The notes under the pieces: model-generated
What the model was told of the DNA's origin: nothing
Database searches by the model: none
Seen by the model: the letters and a program-made list of their open reading frames with translations, nothing else
Made by a program: the position numbers and the translations under genes
In this document: positions 39,750 to 50,260 of the stretch, piece by piece
Layout of the letters: each line of letters opens with the position of its first letter
How positions within the stretch are numbered: position 1 is the stretch's first letter
Origin: Prostheceraeus crozeri
Lineage: Eukaryota; Platyhelminthes; Polycladida; Euryleptidae
DNA: 64,000 nt
Assembly: GCA_907163375.1 (NCBI GenBank)
Contig: CAJQUW010001659.1
Coordinates: forward strand, 45,057 to 109,056
Reading direction: 5' to 3'

Positions 39750-40770
39750 CATCCACAGACCATCTTCAGGTAAAACAGGAAGTCAAAGGATATGCGACTG
39801 GTCGCATTATTATCATCATCATTCATTCATCTTATTAATATTTCATTGATGTCAATCATTTTGCATATCCATTCTTGCCAACCCATACCGGGTACTCGAC
39901 TTGTGTCAAATATGTTCTATGTTTGAAATGCTTACAAAGCCTTTTTAAATAACAGAGCCTCACTTCTAACCCTTTGATGAATTTCTTTTTTACTTTAAGA
40001 TGGGTTGTGGATGTTGACCGAAAAATGTTGTGTATATTAACAATCAAAGCATTCCTAATTCTTTCCAACATAATTTCATCTATCAGTGTTCATGATCATC
40101 TTCAGCCACTTCAAATAAATCCTTTGAGTTAAAATCTGCCAATATTTCATCAGAAGCACGGCTGGATATTAAGGAAGGTGGATTTTGGTCGTGCGGAGTA
40201 ACCTCATTTTACAATGTGCGTGCTACGCACGTCAATGCTCCAAGCAACCAAAATAAATCTACCTCTGAAATTTTTATCCAACATGAGAACGAAAAAAAGA
40301 GAAAATAAATATAAAGAGTTTAGGATGTAGAACATGGTACTTTTACTCCATTGATATTTGGCACAAATGGAGGGTCAGGTAAAGAGTGCCGACAATTTTT
40401 GAAGACATGCCCTAAAACCTGCCACATGCGATCAAGAGAAATATTCCTCCGTGATGATGTGGCTCCGAACAAAAATATCTGTAGAAATAGTGAAGTCAGT
40501 TAATCTGTGTATCAGAGGTTCACGTGTACCCTTTAAAAAAGAATCCGCCAATGTTATCATGGAAGATTTCGGTCAAAATGCATTTCGTGCCGATATCTTT
40601 TGATTTTTTCAAGACCACTAATTTTTAATGTCTTCTCTTATGAAGTGACTTTATAGGTCTCCATACTGAGACGTTAGATTTCTGTGTTTGTATACGTGCT
40701 TGAAAATACTTGAGAACAAATTTTGATGCGCTTGTTTTGTTAATCAGGACCTTTTCACTTCTTTCACATA
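39750..40770. other. Unassigned stretch right of the palindrome
   Basis: No credible gene. At 40042-40085 the phrase GCATTCCTAATTCTTTCCAA and following bases nearly repeat a piece of the adjacent palindrome arm (near 38562-38605), a dispersed short repeat. Confidence 0.4.
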
Positions 40771-40825
40771 TTGAATCCCACATCGAATCCACACATCGAA
40801 TCCCAAATATGTTCATGACCTTTTT

Positions 40826-42493
40826 ATGGCGGACTATGCTGCGATCAAATCTTTTTTGTCAGATATTGATTGGTTTGGTCTTTATCAACGTCATCCCGAC
40901 GTTCAATCATTTTGGAATAATATATGCCATGTCCTGCATGACATTATTTCTCAAAAACGGTTTGTTCCATTGAAGCGTAAAAACAAGCGCATTGCTTTAC
41001 CAAAATTTTTACGCCGCATTTTGGCCAAGAAACGTAATCTGTACAGGAAAAGTCGCACCGATCCATCTCTACTTCCGCGTTACCAGCTAATTTGCTCTGA
41101 TTACAAGAATGCTGTTTCCAAGTTCTACAGTGATTATGAATACAATATCATAAACAAGAAAGATAGCAAAACCTTCTTTTCATATGTTAGAAATAAATTG
41201 AATAAGCGTCCTTTTATTCCAACATTGCAATCTATGAACAATGATATTATTTTCGACTCATTCCAAAAGGCGGAAGTATTTAATAGATATTTTTGTTCTG
41301 TTTTCGTGTCTGACAACGAATTCATTCCTTCTTTCAATCCCTCGGTTGATGATAGGGTGGACCTATACAGTGTCACGTTTCCAATTGCTTTGATAGCTGA
41401 AAAGCTCAAAAAGTTACCTGAAAAATTCTCTTTCACTCCTGATTATCTTCCTCCAATTTTTCTTAAACGCCTCGCTGACGAATTATCAGTCCCTTTCCAA
41501 ATACTTTTTGAAACATCTCTTACCACCGGCTGCATTCCCAATGCATGGAAAAGATCCGTGATTTTTCCTCTTTTTAAATCGGGCAATCGATCTGTTGTGG
41601 AGAATTACAGACCAATTGCGCTAACTAGTGTTGTGTGCCGTGTTATGGAGACCATCATTGGTGATCGTCTGTCTGACAATTTGAATATAAATAACATTAT
41701 CACGAACAATCAACATGGATTTCTAAAAGGACGCTCATCGTGCACAAACTTACTATCTTGTTTAAATGATTGGACTGCGGCTGTAAATGCAAAGCAACAA
41801 GTGAATGTGATAAGCATTGATTTTGCAAAAGCCTTTGATACTTTGCGCCATCGGAAACTTTTGCTGAAATTAGAATCATACGGTATCAAGTTTGAGCTAT
41901 TGCATTGGATTCATGAGTTTCTGTGTGGTCGTATCCAAACTGTAGTAGTTGATGACAGTTTATCCAATAACATGCTAATCTCAAGTGGGGTCCCACAAGG
42001 CTCAGTGTTGGGGCCACGGCTATTTTTGATTTACATTAATGACATTTGTAATGCTATCAATGCGGATTGTAAATTTTCTCTTTTCGCTGATGACCTTAAT
42101 CTGTACACTTCGGGAGGTGTTGAACAGATGAACTCTTTACAAGAATCACTCTCAGACATCAGTAGATGGGCTAACAAGTGGCAACTGTCTATCTCCATTC
42201 CGAAGACTAAATCTATATCGTTTGGTTCAACATTTAATCGGGTATATCATTTGAACAATGTGAGCATCAATCCATCATCTGAGTTTCGCAATATTGGTGT
42301 TCTTTTCACATCAGATCTCAAAGTTTCCTTCCATTGCAACGATGTAGCCACAAAGGGAATGTCTCGAGCTTATTTGGTCTTGCGTTGTTTTTCGACTAAT
42401 CAATCATCTCATCTCATGAAGGCATATATTACATATGTTCGACCATTAGTCGAATATTGTTCTCAGGTATGGATGGAGTCCTTATCGCATTAA
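40826..42493 (+). CDS. LINE reverse transcriptase (ORF2 part)
   Basis: 555 residues. RT motifs are RSVIFPLFKSGNRSVVENYRP, NNQHGFLKGRSSCTNLL, VISIDFAKAFDTLRH, SSGVPQGSVLGPRLFLIYIN and FSLFADDLNLYTS. Before them, residues 1-150 match the usual linker (RILAKKRNLYRKSRT, YVRNKLNKR). It copies LINE RNA at the target site. The end of this frame, at about 42475, passes into another frame that continues the C-terminal domain (WSPYRIKD.., VEKLQK..), indicating a single frameshift. The RT core itself is intact. Confidence 0.92.
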   Translation: MADYAAIKSFLSDIDWFGLYQRHPDVQSFWNNICHVLHDIISQKRFVPLKRKNKRIALPKFLRRILAKKRNLYRKSRTDPSLLPRYQLICSDYKNAVSKFYSDYEYNIINKKDSKTFFSYVRNKLNKRPFIPTLQSMNNDIIFDSFQKAEVFNRYFCSVFVSDNEFIPSFNPSVDDRVDLYSVTFPIALIAEKLKKLPEKFSFTPDYLPPIFLKRLADELSVPFQILFETSLTTGCIPNAWKRSVIFPLFKSGNRSVVENYRPIALTSVVCRVMETIIGDRLSDNLNINNIITNNQHGFLKGRSSCTNLLSCLNDWTAAVNAKQQVNVISIDFAKAFDTLRHRKLLLKLESYGIKFELLHWIHEFLCGRIQTVVVDDSLSNNMLISSGVPQGSVLGPRLFLIYINDICNAINADCKFSLFADDLNLYTSGGVEQMNSLQESLSDISRWANKWQLSISIPKTKSISFGSTFNRVYHLNNVSINPSSEFRNIGVLFTSDLKVSFHCNDVATKGMSRAYLVLRCFSTNQSSHLMKAYITYVRPLVEYCSQVWMESLSH

Positions 42494-42503
42494 GGATATT
42501 AAA

Positions 42504-42906
42504 GTGGTCGAAAAACTACAAAAATACTACACCAAAAATGCATGTCGACGAGCCAACTTGACTTTCTCTGATTATAAATCCCGCCTTTCTATACTAGGCA
42601 TTGAATCTCTTGAGGCGAGAAGGATCTTTTTGGACTTAGTATTTGTATATAAAATGATCAATAACGAGGTCGACTTGCCCTTCGATAATTTTTTCCAGTT
42701 CTCCGACACCATCACACGAGGACATTCTTACAAACTGAAAGCGCTCGGAACTCCACATTATGACTGCAGACGCTATTTTTCAGTCACCGAATAGCGGCGA
42801 TTTGGAACAGTCTACTGGACACCGTGGTTAAGGCGGAATCAGTTCCTATTTTTAAAAAGAGACTTCGAGAGTACGATTGTTCATCGCATTGTAAAGTATT
42901 CAAATA
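42504..42906 (+). pseudogene. LINE ORF2 C-terminal domain in shifted frames
   Basis: Encodes VEKLQKYYTKNACRRANLTF, LSILGIESLEARRIFLDLVF and then, after a further shift near 42790, IWNSLLDTVVKAESVPIFKK, with a stop at about 42906. This C-terminal arrangement (RR....L..L.L..L..RR...DL....K) is the usual end of CR1/jockey-type ORF2. Confidence 0.8.
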
Positions 42907-43004
42907 ATGTTTTTTTGTTGGTTCGGGTTACGCGTAAGTGTTGCTCTAGCAACCTGTGTCACCTATTGTACTTTCTATACAATAAAATATTCATTCATTC
43001 ATTG

Positions 43005-44603
43005 TTGTCACAGCTGGAGTACCAACAGCCTGGAATATTCATGAAAGTCACTTTTCCAATTGCCTCAACTTTGACAAGTTGCCTCTGTGACTAAGCACAG
43101 TGCTTTTCCATAATTAGGTTTCCATAATGATAATTTCCATAATCCTACTCCAAGCACTATCGTTCAGCGTTGATGAAAGAAGAGCAGTATTGAAGCTGAC
43201 AATGAGAGAAAGCTGCAGTGCATTCCTCGGAATGGCTGTCAGCAAGATTTAAACGAAAACCAATCCCTGTCAGCATTTATCGAAAATACTCATAACTTAC
43301 ATGTAAACTGGAGAATTCAAGGTGTTCCACTAACTAGATTTTCCATAATTTGAGCTCTATACCTGTCATACTTTCTGAGATTTTTGACAAAATGTAAATA
43401 TGCTCGAGAACTGTCCAAATTCGGAAATCGAAAGGCTTCAGAGAACAAAATTTGTAGGAATGAATTTATTGCCAAATATGACTGATGTAGTCTCGGGTTA
43501 TAAAAGGAGCATATTAGAGAGTGTCTAAAACGATAACGTCTGTGAGTAACTTGGAAAAAGATGGCAAAAATGATGTCGCACAAGTAGAGGAAACACAATT
43601 GTGTATAATATTCATTGGACAAAAATCTTTGAAAGCTACAATTACTTGTAACTTCAAAAATACAGTAGCAGATCGACTACAAATTCGGATTTCAAACGGC
43701 CATGCGCTTTTGTCGATAAATTGAGTGGATTCACCACATAAACCGATTGGCTGGAATAGTCACATTATTCGAGTCAAATGCATGCAACAGGTAGTGAATA
43801 CAATAAATTGAAAGTTTGGAAAATGAGGCAAGAATATTGTAGTATTGAAAGCATTTTATCCAATCAGTCTAGTACTTCAGAAAATAAAGGACCAGCCATT
43901 CATATTTTAAGATATGAGAGAAGTTCATGTCAAAATATTTCCTTCATTCTTCCAAAACAAGCGCATGGCCTTTCAGCCGCTGGAGGAGACCATCATCAGG
44001 GAAATAAATGCCTGTTTATCATGGCATTATCAGGCATTAATCATTTATCTGGCTGACGATGTCGCCGGTACGGCTGAAAGACATCGTGTTTGTTTGGGAA
44101 GAATAAAGGAAATCCAACAAAGAATTCCACCTTTCTTAAAAAAATTAAAACACTTTTGATGCACCAATTGTTGCTTAGAGTTGACCTTGCATTGTCCATA
44201 AACAGCAAATCGATTTCTGAATATCAGATAAGCAATGATGATGCCGATTTCTATAGAACGTAACAAAACATATGAGTGAGGTATGGAATTAAGGTTCTGA
44301 AAGAATTTTAGTGGTAGAAAGCGTTGAACTAAATCTTATTCCACGCATACTGTGTACGAAATTGATGCATGATATTTGACATGCGTGATTCAATAGGCAA
44401 ACACTGCGGTTGTGATGTAGTGTAATGCATATCTACAGTGAGGTAAAACTGCTTTCTCAAGAACGATTCGAAATGTCTTCAAAGCGAATGAAATACTGTG
44501 ACATCGAATGAAGCAGTCAAGTACAGTGCATTATCTCCTCTGAATATGAGAATACATTCCTGATGTGAACATTGAGTTCTATTTGGCTGTCGTGTCTGTC
44601 CTG
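43005..44603. other. Unassigned stretch with one imperfect inverted repeat
   Basis: No credible gene. At about 43939-43981 and 44068-44110, CCTT(C/T)ATTCTTCC.AAACAA and CTTTCAGCCG are arranged as an imperfect inverted repeat of about 40 bp with an 85-bp loop; a miniature element or hairpin is possible. Confidence 0.4.
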
Positions 44604-46286
44604 TTAAATGTCTTCTTGATTTCTTAGCCGCGAGTTAATCTCTACAAAAGAGTGCTCGCTAACTTTCTCTTTGGAGTCTCCATTTTCACCACTTCGTTCG
44701 GCGTGCCAGTTCATTTCTCGTTCTAAACCAACAATTCTTGTCGAGCTTACTTCATCGCTAACAACTCCTTGCAGAAGATCATCATGACTTCCAGACAATC
44801 CTCCCTCTGTTCCGATGAATGAATTTTGAAATCTGCTGCTCTCGACTGAAGAAATTTCAGCATTCCTGTGAAATGAGTTTCGTCCAGCATTTCCAACATA
44901 AATTGACAAAGATGCCATAGACCCGCCAGTTCCTCCCTGGCCTCCAATTCCTCCTTCATATAGCACGCCATTTCCACTTGTTGAACGAGCTCTGTTGGCA
45001 GAGGTTCCTCCAGCATTTCCAACATAAATTGACGAAGATGCCATAGACCCGCCAGTTCCTCCCTGGCCTCCAATTCCTCCTTCATATAGCACGCCATTTC
45101 CACTTGTTGAACGAGCTCTGTTGGCAGAGGTTCCTCCAACATTTCCAACATAAATTGACGAAGATGCCATAGACCCGCCAGTTCCTCCCTGGCCTCCAAT
45201 TCCTCCTTCATATAGCCCGCCATTTCCACTTGTTGAACGAGCTCTGTTGGCAGAGGTTCCTCCAACATTTCCAACATAAATTGACGAAGATGCCATAGAC
45301 CCGCCAGTTCCTCCCTGGCCTCCAATTCCTCCTTCATATAGCACGCCATTTCCACTTGTTGAACGAGCTCTGTTGGCAGAGGTTCCTCCAGCATTTCCAA
45401 CATAAATTGACGAAGATGCCATAGACCCGCCAGTTCCTCCCTGGCCTCCAATTCCTCCTTCATATAGCCCGCCATTTCCACTTGTTGAACGAGCTCTGTT
45501 GGCAGAGGTTCCTCCAGCATTTCCAACATAAATTGACGAAGATGCTGGAGTATCGCCAACTCTGCTCATCGACACTCCTTGGGTGTGGAGACCATGTTCT
45601 TCAAGATTTGCACTTGCTCCTTCGATGCCCATTCCAGCTGAATCAACACTTTCCATTACTCCATTTCCGCTACCTGCGTTCTGTATGTGAATTGACGCAT
45701 AAGCTAGATCTTCTCTGATTTCTCCTCGCTGTCCCATTCCTCTTCCATGCATAGCACTGCTACCCTCTAATGATGAAGTAGTCCCATAGATATCATGTCT
45801 TCTTGAAGAACCACCTGCTGCCCTCACCGACGCAATATTACTTTGCATATACTTTGCTTCCATATTCCCATTAACAGCTGCTCCACCAGTTGAATATTCT
45901 CCACTAACAGGCAGCGATTTCTCTCCACTATGTTCACGACCATCAAAACCATCTATTCTCGTCATGTTGGAACCAGCTTTTGTATTGGGAATATAAATGG
46001 AAGAAGACGGTAAGTCTCTATTGGTGTTTGTTCCAATGGAAGTCGGAGATGAATTCTGTACTACGCTCTGGAGTGATTGTCCCCTGAATGAAGTTTGATT
46101 TCCTTGATGAGATGCACCAACTTCGGATGAAATACTGCTGACACGCCCATTAGTCGGTGCTCCGTTCATAATTTTATGGATTGTTGCGTAGTTATCACCA
46201 TGATGGTCGTCAGTGGAAGGAATTACTGGAACGATATGAAGACCATTCGATGGAGAAGAGGATGAAAGAGCCGCTGATGTTTCCAC
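44604..46286 (-). CDS. Terminal exon encoding 42-residue tandem repeats, host gene
   Basis: Minus strand. The acceptor GAATTCCTCTTTCCAG lies just upstream and the exon reads 560 codons to a stop at 44604. The first 230 residues are Ser/Gly/Asn-rich with tyrosine motifs (DNYATIHKI, SSSIYIPN, EDLAYASIHIQN). Then come five full 42-residue units and a sixth partial unit, each starting SSSIYVGN(A/V)GG and containing ANRARSTSGNG and LYEGGIGGQGGTGG. The end is charged (LEREMNWHAERSGENGD). No membrane segment or signal is in this exon. Repeated Tyr sites in a disordered region resemble cytoplasmic tails of receptors or adaptor proteins; that is inference. It joins the exon at 47360-47558 in phase. 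Confidence 0.8.
   Translation of the reverse strand: METSAALSSSSPSNGLHIVPVIPSTDDHHGDNYATIHKIMNGAPTNGRVSSISSEVGASHQGNQTSFRGQSLQSVVQNSSPTSIGTNTNRDLPSSSIYIPNTKAGSNMTRIDGFDGREHSGEKSLPVSGEYSTGGAAVNGNMEAKYMQSNIASVRAAGGSSRRHDIYGTTSSLEGSSAMHGRGMGQRGEIREDLAYASIHIQNAGSGNGVMESVDSAGMGIEGASANLEEHGLHTQGVSMSRVGDTPASSSIYVGNAGGTSANRARSTSGNGGLYEGGIGGQGGTGGSMASSSIYVGNAGGTSANRARSTSGNGVLYEGGIGGQGGTGGSMASSSIYVGNVGGTSANRARSTSGNGGLYEGGIGGQGGTGGSMASSSIYVGNVGGTSANRARSTSGNGVLYEGGIGGQGGTGGSMASSSIYVGNAGGTSANRARSTSGNGVLYEGGIGGQGGTGGSMASLSIYVGNAGRNSFHRNAEISSVESSRFQNSFIGTEGGLSGSHDDLLQGVVSDEVSSTRIVGLEREMNWHAERSGENGDSKEKVSEHSFVEINSRLRNQEDI
44910..45550. repeat. 126-bp coding tandem repeat, five units plus a partial
   Basis: CATTTCCAACATAAATTGAC recurs every 126 bp (for example at about 45015 and 45141). 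Units are nearly identical, differing by Ala/Val and Gly/Val codons, which shows recent expansion or homogenisation. It is read as 42-residue units in the host exon. Confidence 0.95.
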
Positions 46287-47359
46287 CTGGAAAGAGGAAT
46301 TCAATCAGAGTGAACTTATTGGTTGTTGAATTAGTCGTTTAAGATAACCAATCGGTTAGAATGTTGCAGTAAAGGTTCGAACGTCATATCAAAAATAACG
46401 ATTGAAGGATTATCAACACTCAGCGTTTCGGGGCAGCACTGATAAATAAATCAAGCGGGTGAAAGGTGCATTGTGATGACAATGTTCAAGTTCCCTTATT
46501 CTCTCTGCAATTTCTGAATGAACCGTTCATCCACTTGATTTGATCTTGTTGTCATGCCCGTGATCATTGGACGTGATCCCGAAACGTGGAGTGTTAATGC
46601 TCCATAACTGCTCTATTTTGAAGAAAAATGGTCGAGTCGAATTGCCTGTTTATTAGCCTATATTTAGCTATTGGCTAAGGAGCAATCAGATTTAATACTT
46701 TCTCGATATACTAATAAGCTTCAAGTCTACAATTGTTGTAGCTTGAAAGCACAAGCTCTACAATTCTCAAAGAATCCGAGAGTATTGCATGTATATCACA
46801 TGTACACATGACAGAAGCGTTTAGCAATTAAAATAATAAATGCGCCAAATTATTGATTAATTATTATTTAACTAGTGTGATTATTAAAATAATTAATCAA
46901 CATAATAATATAATATTCTGCGAAATATTGACCCCTGATTTCGAACCCGGCACCCTCCTTTGCTTAGCGAATTCAAGCTAAACTCAAGCGGATTCAAAGT
47001 CAGTTTGTAGGTTGAGGACAAGTCTCCACGACAAATTACGCACTTGCGCAACATCAAGTCAGATTCGACCTTTATGCGATTCTGCATAATTGATTAAGTG
47101 ATGGACTTCTTTGAAAAGGCGCCTTCACGAAGGAAAATATAGAAAATTGCATCATCAGTTTCAATGCTGCCTGAGATGCTGGTTTGTTGATGCTTATTTT
47201 CTATTTTGTTGCCGAGAGACTTATAATTTGTTTTATTTTACTGTATGTCTAATTCTAGCTGCCGATTCGCATTTCTCTAGATCGTTTTGTGACCCACTAA
47301 TGAGACACGACCTCACGGATCCCCACTTGCACAAACAAAATGCATTCATGCTTTCTTAC
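46287..47359 (-). other. Intron between the two host exons
   Basis: 1073 bp bounded by GTAAG (reverse complement at 47359-47355) and TTTCCAG (at 46293-46287). AT-rich. At about 46935-46950 a GGTTCGAAATC on the minus strand resembles a pol III B box, but no convincing A box accompanies it. Confidence 0.6.
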
Positions 47360-47558
47360 TTCAGCAGCTGTTCGGTGATCTTCATATTTATCGGGTCCAT
47401 CGATAATCGAACCTCTCTGTATGTAAGAAGTTGTCCGTTTATGTCGAGTTAGAATCTGATGCCGATTTGTCCGCAGTTGAATCAGTGGAACATCGGATGC
47501 GGTAGAGCCTTCCAAAGATGAGACACTATCCTGAGGACTCGCGTCGGCTTCAGTTATC
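47360..47558 (-). CDS. Internal exon of the repeat-protein host gene
   Basis: 199 bp between TTCTACAATTTTAG and GTAAGAAAG. It enters at phase 2 and leaves at phase 0, exactly matching the next exon. It encodes ITEADASPQDSVSSLEGSTA, LIQLRTNRHQILTRHKRTTS and DGPDKYEDHRTAAE. Ser/Thr/Arg-rich and hydrophilic, consistent with a cytoplasmic region. Upstream exons are not found in the window with confidence; the Tc1 elements just to the right would lie in or beyond the next intron. Confidence 0.6.
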
Positions 47559-47981
47559 CTAAAATTGTAGAAGCAAAGAATCGTCGACACCCGCATGCTA
47601 GGAAATCACGTTTGTGTTCAATGTTCATTGTTAACCCTCAGAGATCTCGGAATCAGATTTTTCTGCTTTACTTTTCTAATTATCGATATATCAACCTCTC
47701 ATGCCCATGCAAAATCATCATTTTTGACATTGATTCTGCATGTGATATATTACAGTCCGTTTCATAAAAAGTGGATCATCCTAAAATTTGACTAAATAAA
47801 ACATAAGTATGATACAGAAAGCATTTTTCATGTTATTTCATGTCCCTAATATATTTAAATGTCCTTATATAATCTGATAAGCTATGATACAGTAACGGTT
47901 CTTAAGAAGCTAATATTTTGTGACCCTACCCTTATTGTCAATGACATTACCAATTCGTCTAGGCATTGATTCGATGATATA

Positions 47982-49118
47982 CAGATTGTTTCATAAAAAA
48001 TGGATCACCCTTAAACATCGCCTTAACTTCAACTTTGTCTAACTCCGCCAAACTTGAACGAATTTCTCTGAAATTTGGAAGATATGTCAGTTGTGCTTAC
48101 TAATATCATTGTTGGAAATTTCAAGCATGAATATTGAGTTGTTTTCCTGTTATAGATAAAAAAAGTAGTAGATAATTTGATCTTCATTTAGCAATGTTAC
48201 ACAAAATCATACCTCACTCTTATAAAATTACATTTGTTTCCTTTGTTATGTAATATGTTGTTCTACATGCCAAAAGCTATCAAGCAAAACAAAAATAAAG
48301 AAAATCGGTCAATCAGAGCCAGTATAGCACCATCATTCATCAACAATAATATAACTGCTACATGTGATTAACTGGACTTCATGTTCCATAGCTTCCTGAC
48401 TTCGTTGCGGTGGTGTTGGCAGCAGTCCTGATTGCTTTCAGCTAGAAATCTATCTCTTACCGGTTGAAAACAATACAAAGCACAAATGAACAATAACGAG
48501 ATCGCATTCACAAAAGGCAAAGTGTCAGCATTGCTAGAACAAAGGTTTTCTTTGCGAGCTACAAGCAAGCGACTAAATGTCCCTTACACAAATGTGCATC
48601 GATGGCATAATGATGATTTTCGACTCTCGTAAAGAGGGCTCTGGCCGTCCACGCAAAACATCCAAACGTAGAGACCGCCTAATTTTGAGATTTGTTGAAG
48701 TTGATCCAAGTCTCTCATTAACTGAGATGGCTGCACTAGACTCGATCTCCTGATCTGAATCCCATAGAGAATGTATGGAGTATTCTGAAACGTAACGTTC
48801 GTTGTTCACTGCTACCTACAGATGGCGTATCACAACTTACATCACTGTTAAAAAGAGAGTGGAGAAAGTTGGATCAGTCAAAAATCAACGATATCATCGA
48901 ATCAATGCCTAGACGAATTGGTAATGTCATTGACAATAAGGGTAGGGCCACAAAATATTAGCTTCTTAAGAACCGTTACTGTATCATAGCTTATCAGATT
49001 ATATAAGGATATTTAAATATATTAGGGACATGAAATAACATGAAAAATGCTTTCTGTATCATACTTATGTTTTATTTAGTCAAATTTTAGGATGATCCAC
49101 TTTTTATGAAACGGACTG
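47982..49118 (+). mobile_element. Inner Tc1-like element inserted into the outer copy, opposite orientation
   Basis: 1137 bp flanked by TA at 47980-47981 and 49119-49120. Starts CAGATTGTTTCATAAAAAAT and ends TTTTTATGAAACGGACTG. It contains N- and C-terminal parts of the same transposase with the middle lost at about 48739, and it interrupts the outer copy in its 3' part; the outer sequence resumes on either side (47973 leftward and 49121 rightward). Confidence 0.9.
48570..48965 (+). pseudogene. Internally deleted Tc1 transposase of the inner copy
   Basis: An HTH region part (RKEGSGRPRKTSKRRDRLIL, SLSLTEMAAL) is followed across a deletion junction near 48739 by the C-terminal end (SPDLNPIENVWSILKRNV, ESMPRRIGNVIDNKG). 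The central catalytic segment with the first two acidic residues is missing. Confidence 0.8.
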
Positions 49119-49216
49119 TAGTTCATTTTTGACTGATTTAACTTTCTCCACTCTCTCTTTTTAACAGTGACGTAAGTTGTGATACGCCATCTGTAGGTAG
49201 CAGTGAACGACGAACG

Positions 49217-49663
49217 TTACGTTTTAGAATACTCCAATACATTTTCTATGGGATTCAGATCAGGAGAACGAGCTGGCCAAGATAATGTCCTAAGCCCTAA
49301 TTGAGACTTGCATAAGTTGACTCTACTACTCCTGTGACACGTAGCATTATCATCCATAAATAACCAAGTCGATGGATCACCAAGTTGATCTGTCATTTGG
49401 CCAATGTTCATTCGTAAAACATTCACATAGCGTTCAGAACTCATGGTTCCTTGCTGTATGTGAAGTCTTCTACGAATAGTGGACTTAGAAATAGACGAGT
49501 ATAGTGCAGCCATCTCAGTTAACGAGAGACTTGGATCAACTTTAACAAATCTCAAAATTAGGCGGTCTATACGTTTGGATGTTTTGCATGGACGTCCAGA
49601 GCCCTCTTTACGAGAGTCGAAAATCATCATTATGCCATCGATGCACATTTGTGTAAAGGACAT
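49217..49663 (-). pseudogene. Tc1 transposase remnant of the outer copy
   Basis: 148 residues. HTH part (PCKTSKRIDRLILRFVKVDP, SKSTIRRRL), then MDDNATCHRSSRVN and SPDLNPIENVLEYSK with 34 residues between the second Asp and the Glu, as in Tc1 DD34E. The segment with the first catalytic Asp is absent, so the enzyme was already defective before the inner insertion or the segment was lost later. Confidence 0.85.
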
Positions 49664-50260
49664 TTAGTCGCTTGCTTGTAGCTCGCAAAGAAAACCTTTG
49701 TTCTAGCAATGCTGACACTTTGCCTTTTGTGAATGCGATCTCGTTATTGTTCATTTGTGCTTTGTATTGTTTTCAACCGGTAAGAGATAGATTTCTAGCT
49801 GAAAGCAATCAGGACTGCTGCCAACACCACCGCAACGAAGTCAGGAAGCTATGGAACATGAAGTCCAGTTGATCACATGTAGCAGTTATATTATTGTTGA
49901 AGAATAATGTTGCTATACTGGCTCTGATTGACCGATTTTCTTTATTTTTGTTTTGCTTGATAGCTTTTGGCATGTAGAACAACATATTACATAACAAAAG
50001 AAACAAATGTAATTTTATAAGAGTGAGGTATGATTTTGTGTAACATTGCTAAATGAAGATCAAATTATCTACTACTTTTTTTATCTATAACAGGAAAACA
50101 ACTCAATATTCATGCTTGAAATTTCCAACAATGATATTAGTAAGCACAACTGACATATCTTCCAAATTTCAGAGAAATTCGTTCAAGTTTGGCGGAGTTA
50201 GACAAAGTTGAAGTTAAGGCGATGTTTAAGGGTGATCCATTTTTTATGAAACAATCTGTA

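Larger units (their letters stand above)
40771..43004 (+). mobile_element. LINE of CR1/jockey type, 5'-truncated
   Basis: Contains an RT gene without its upstream endonuclease. The 3' end is ACAATAAAATATTCATTCATTCATTG, an (ATTC)n tail typical of CR1/Rex-like LINEs. The 5' border is placed where RT-upstream coding character ends and is approximate. Confidence 0.85.
47753..50258 (-). mobile_element. Outer Tc1-like element carrying a nested copy
   Basis: TA at 47751-47752 and 50259-50260. Ends are CAGTCCGTTTCATAAAAAG on the left and, reversed, CAGATTGTTTCATAAAAAA on the right. Removing the nested copy leaves about 1367 bp. The minus-strand transposase gene is partial. The two ends are the unequal 5' and 3' ends of one family. 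Confidence 0.9.

Noticed and set aside
44747-45559. 270-codon minus-strand frame overlapping the repeat exon
   Set aside because: It is the alternate frame of the 126-bp repeat; the other frame has splice signals, continues beyond the repeats and has a varied sequence.
46925-46960. tRNA or SINE from a GGTTCGAAATC B box in the intron
   Set aside because: No convincing A box or cloverleaf at the right distance.
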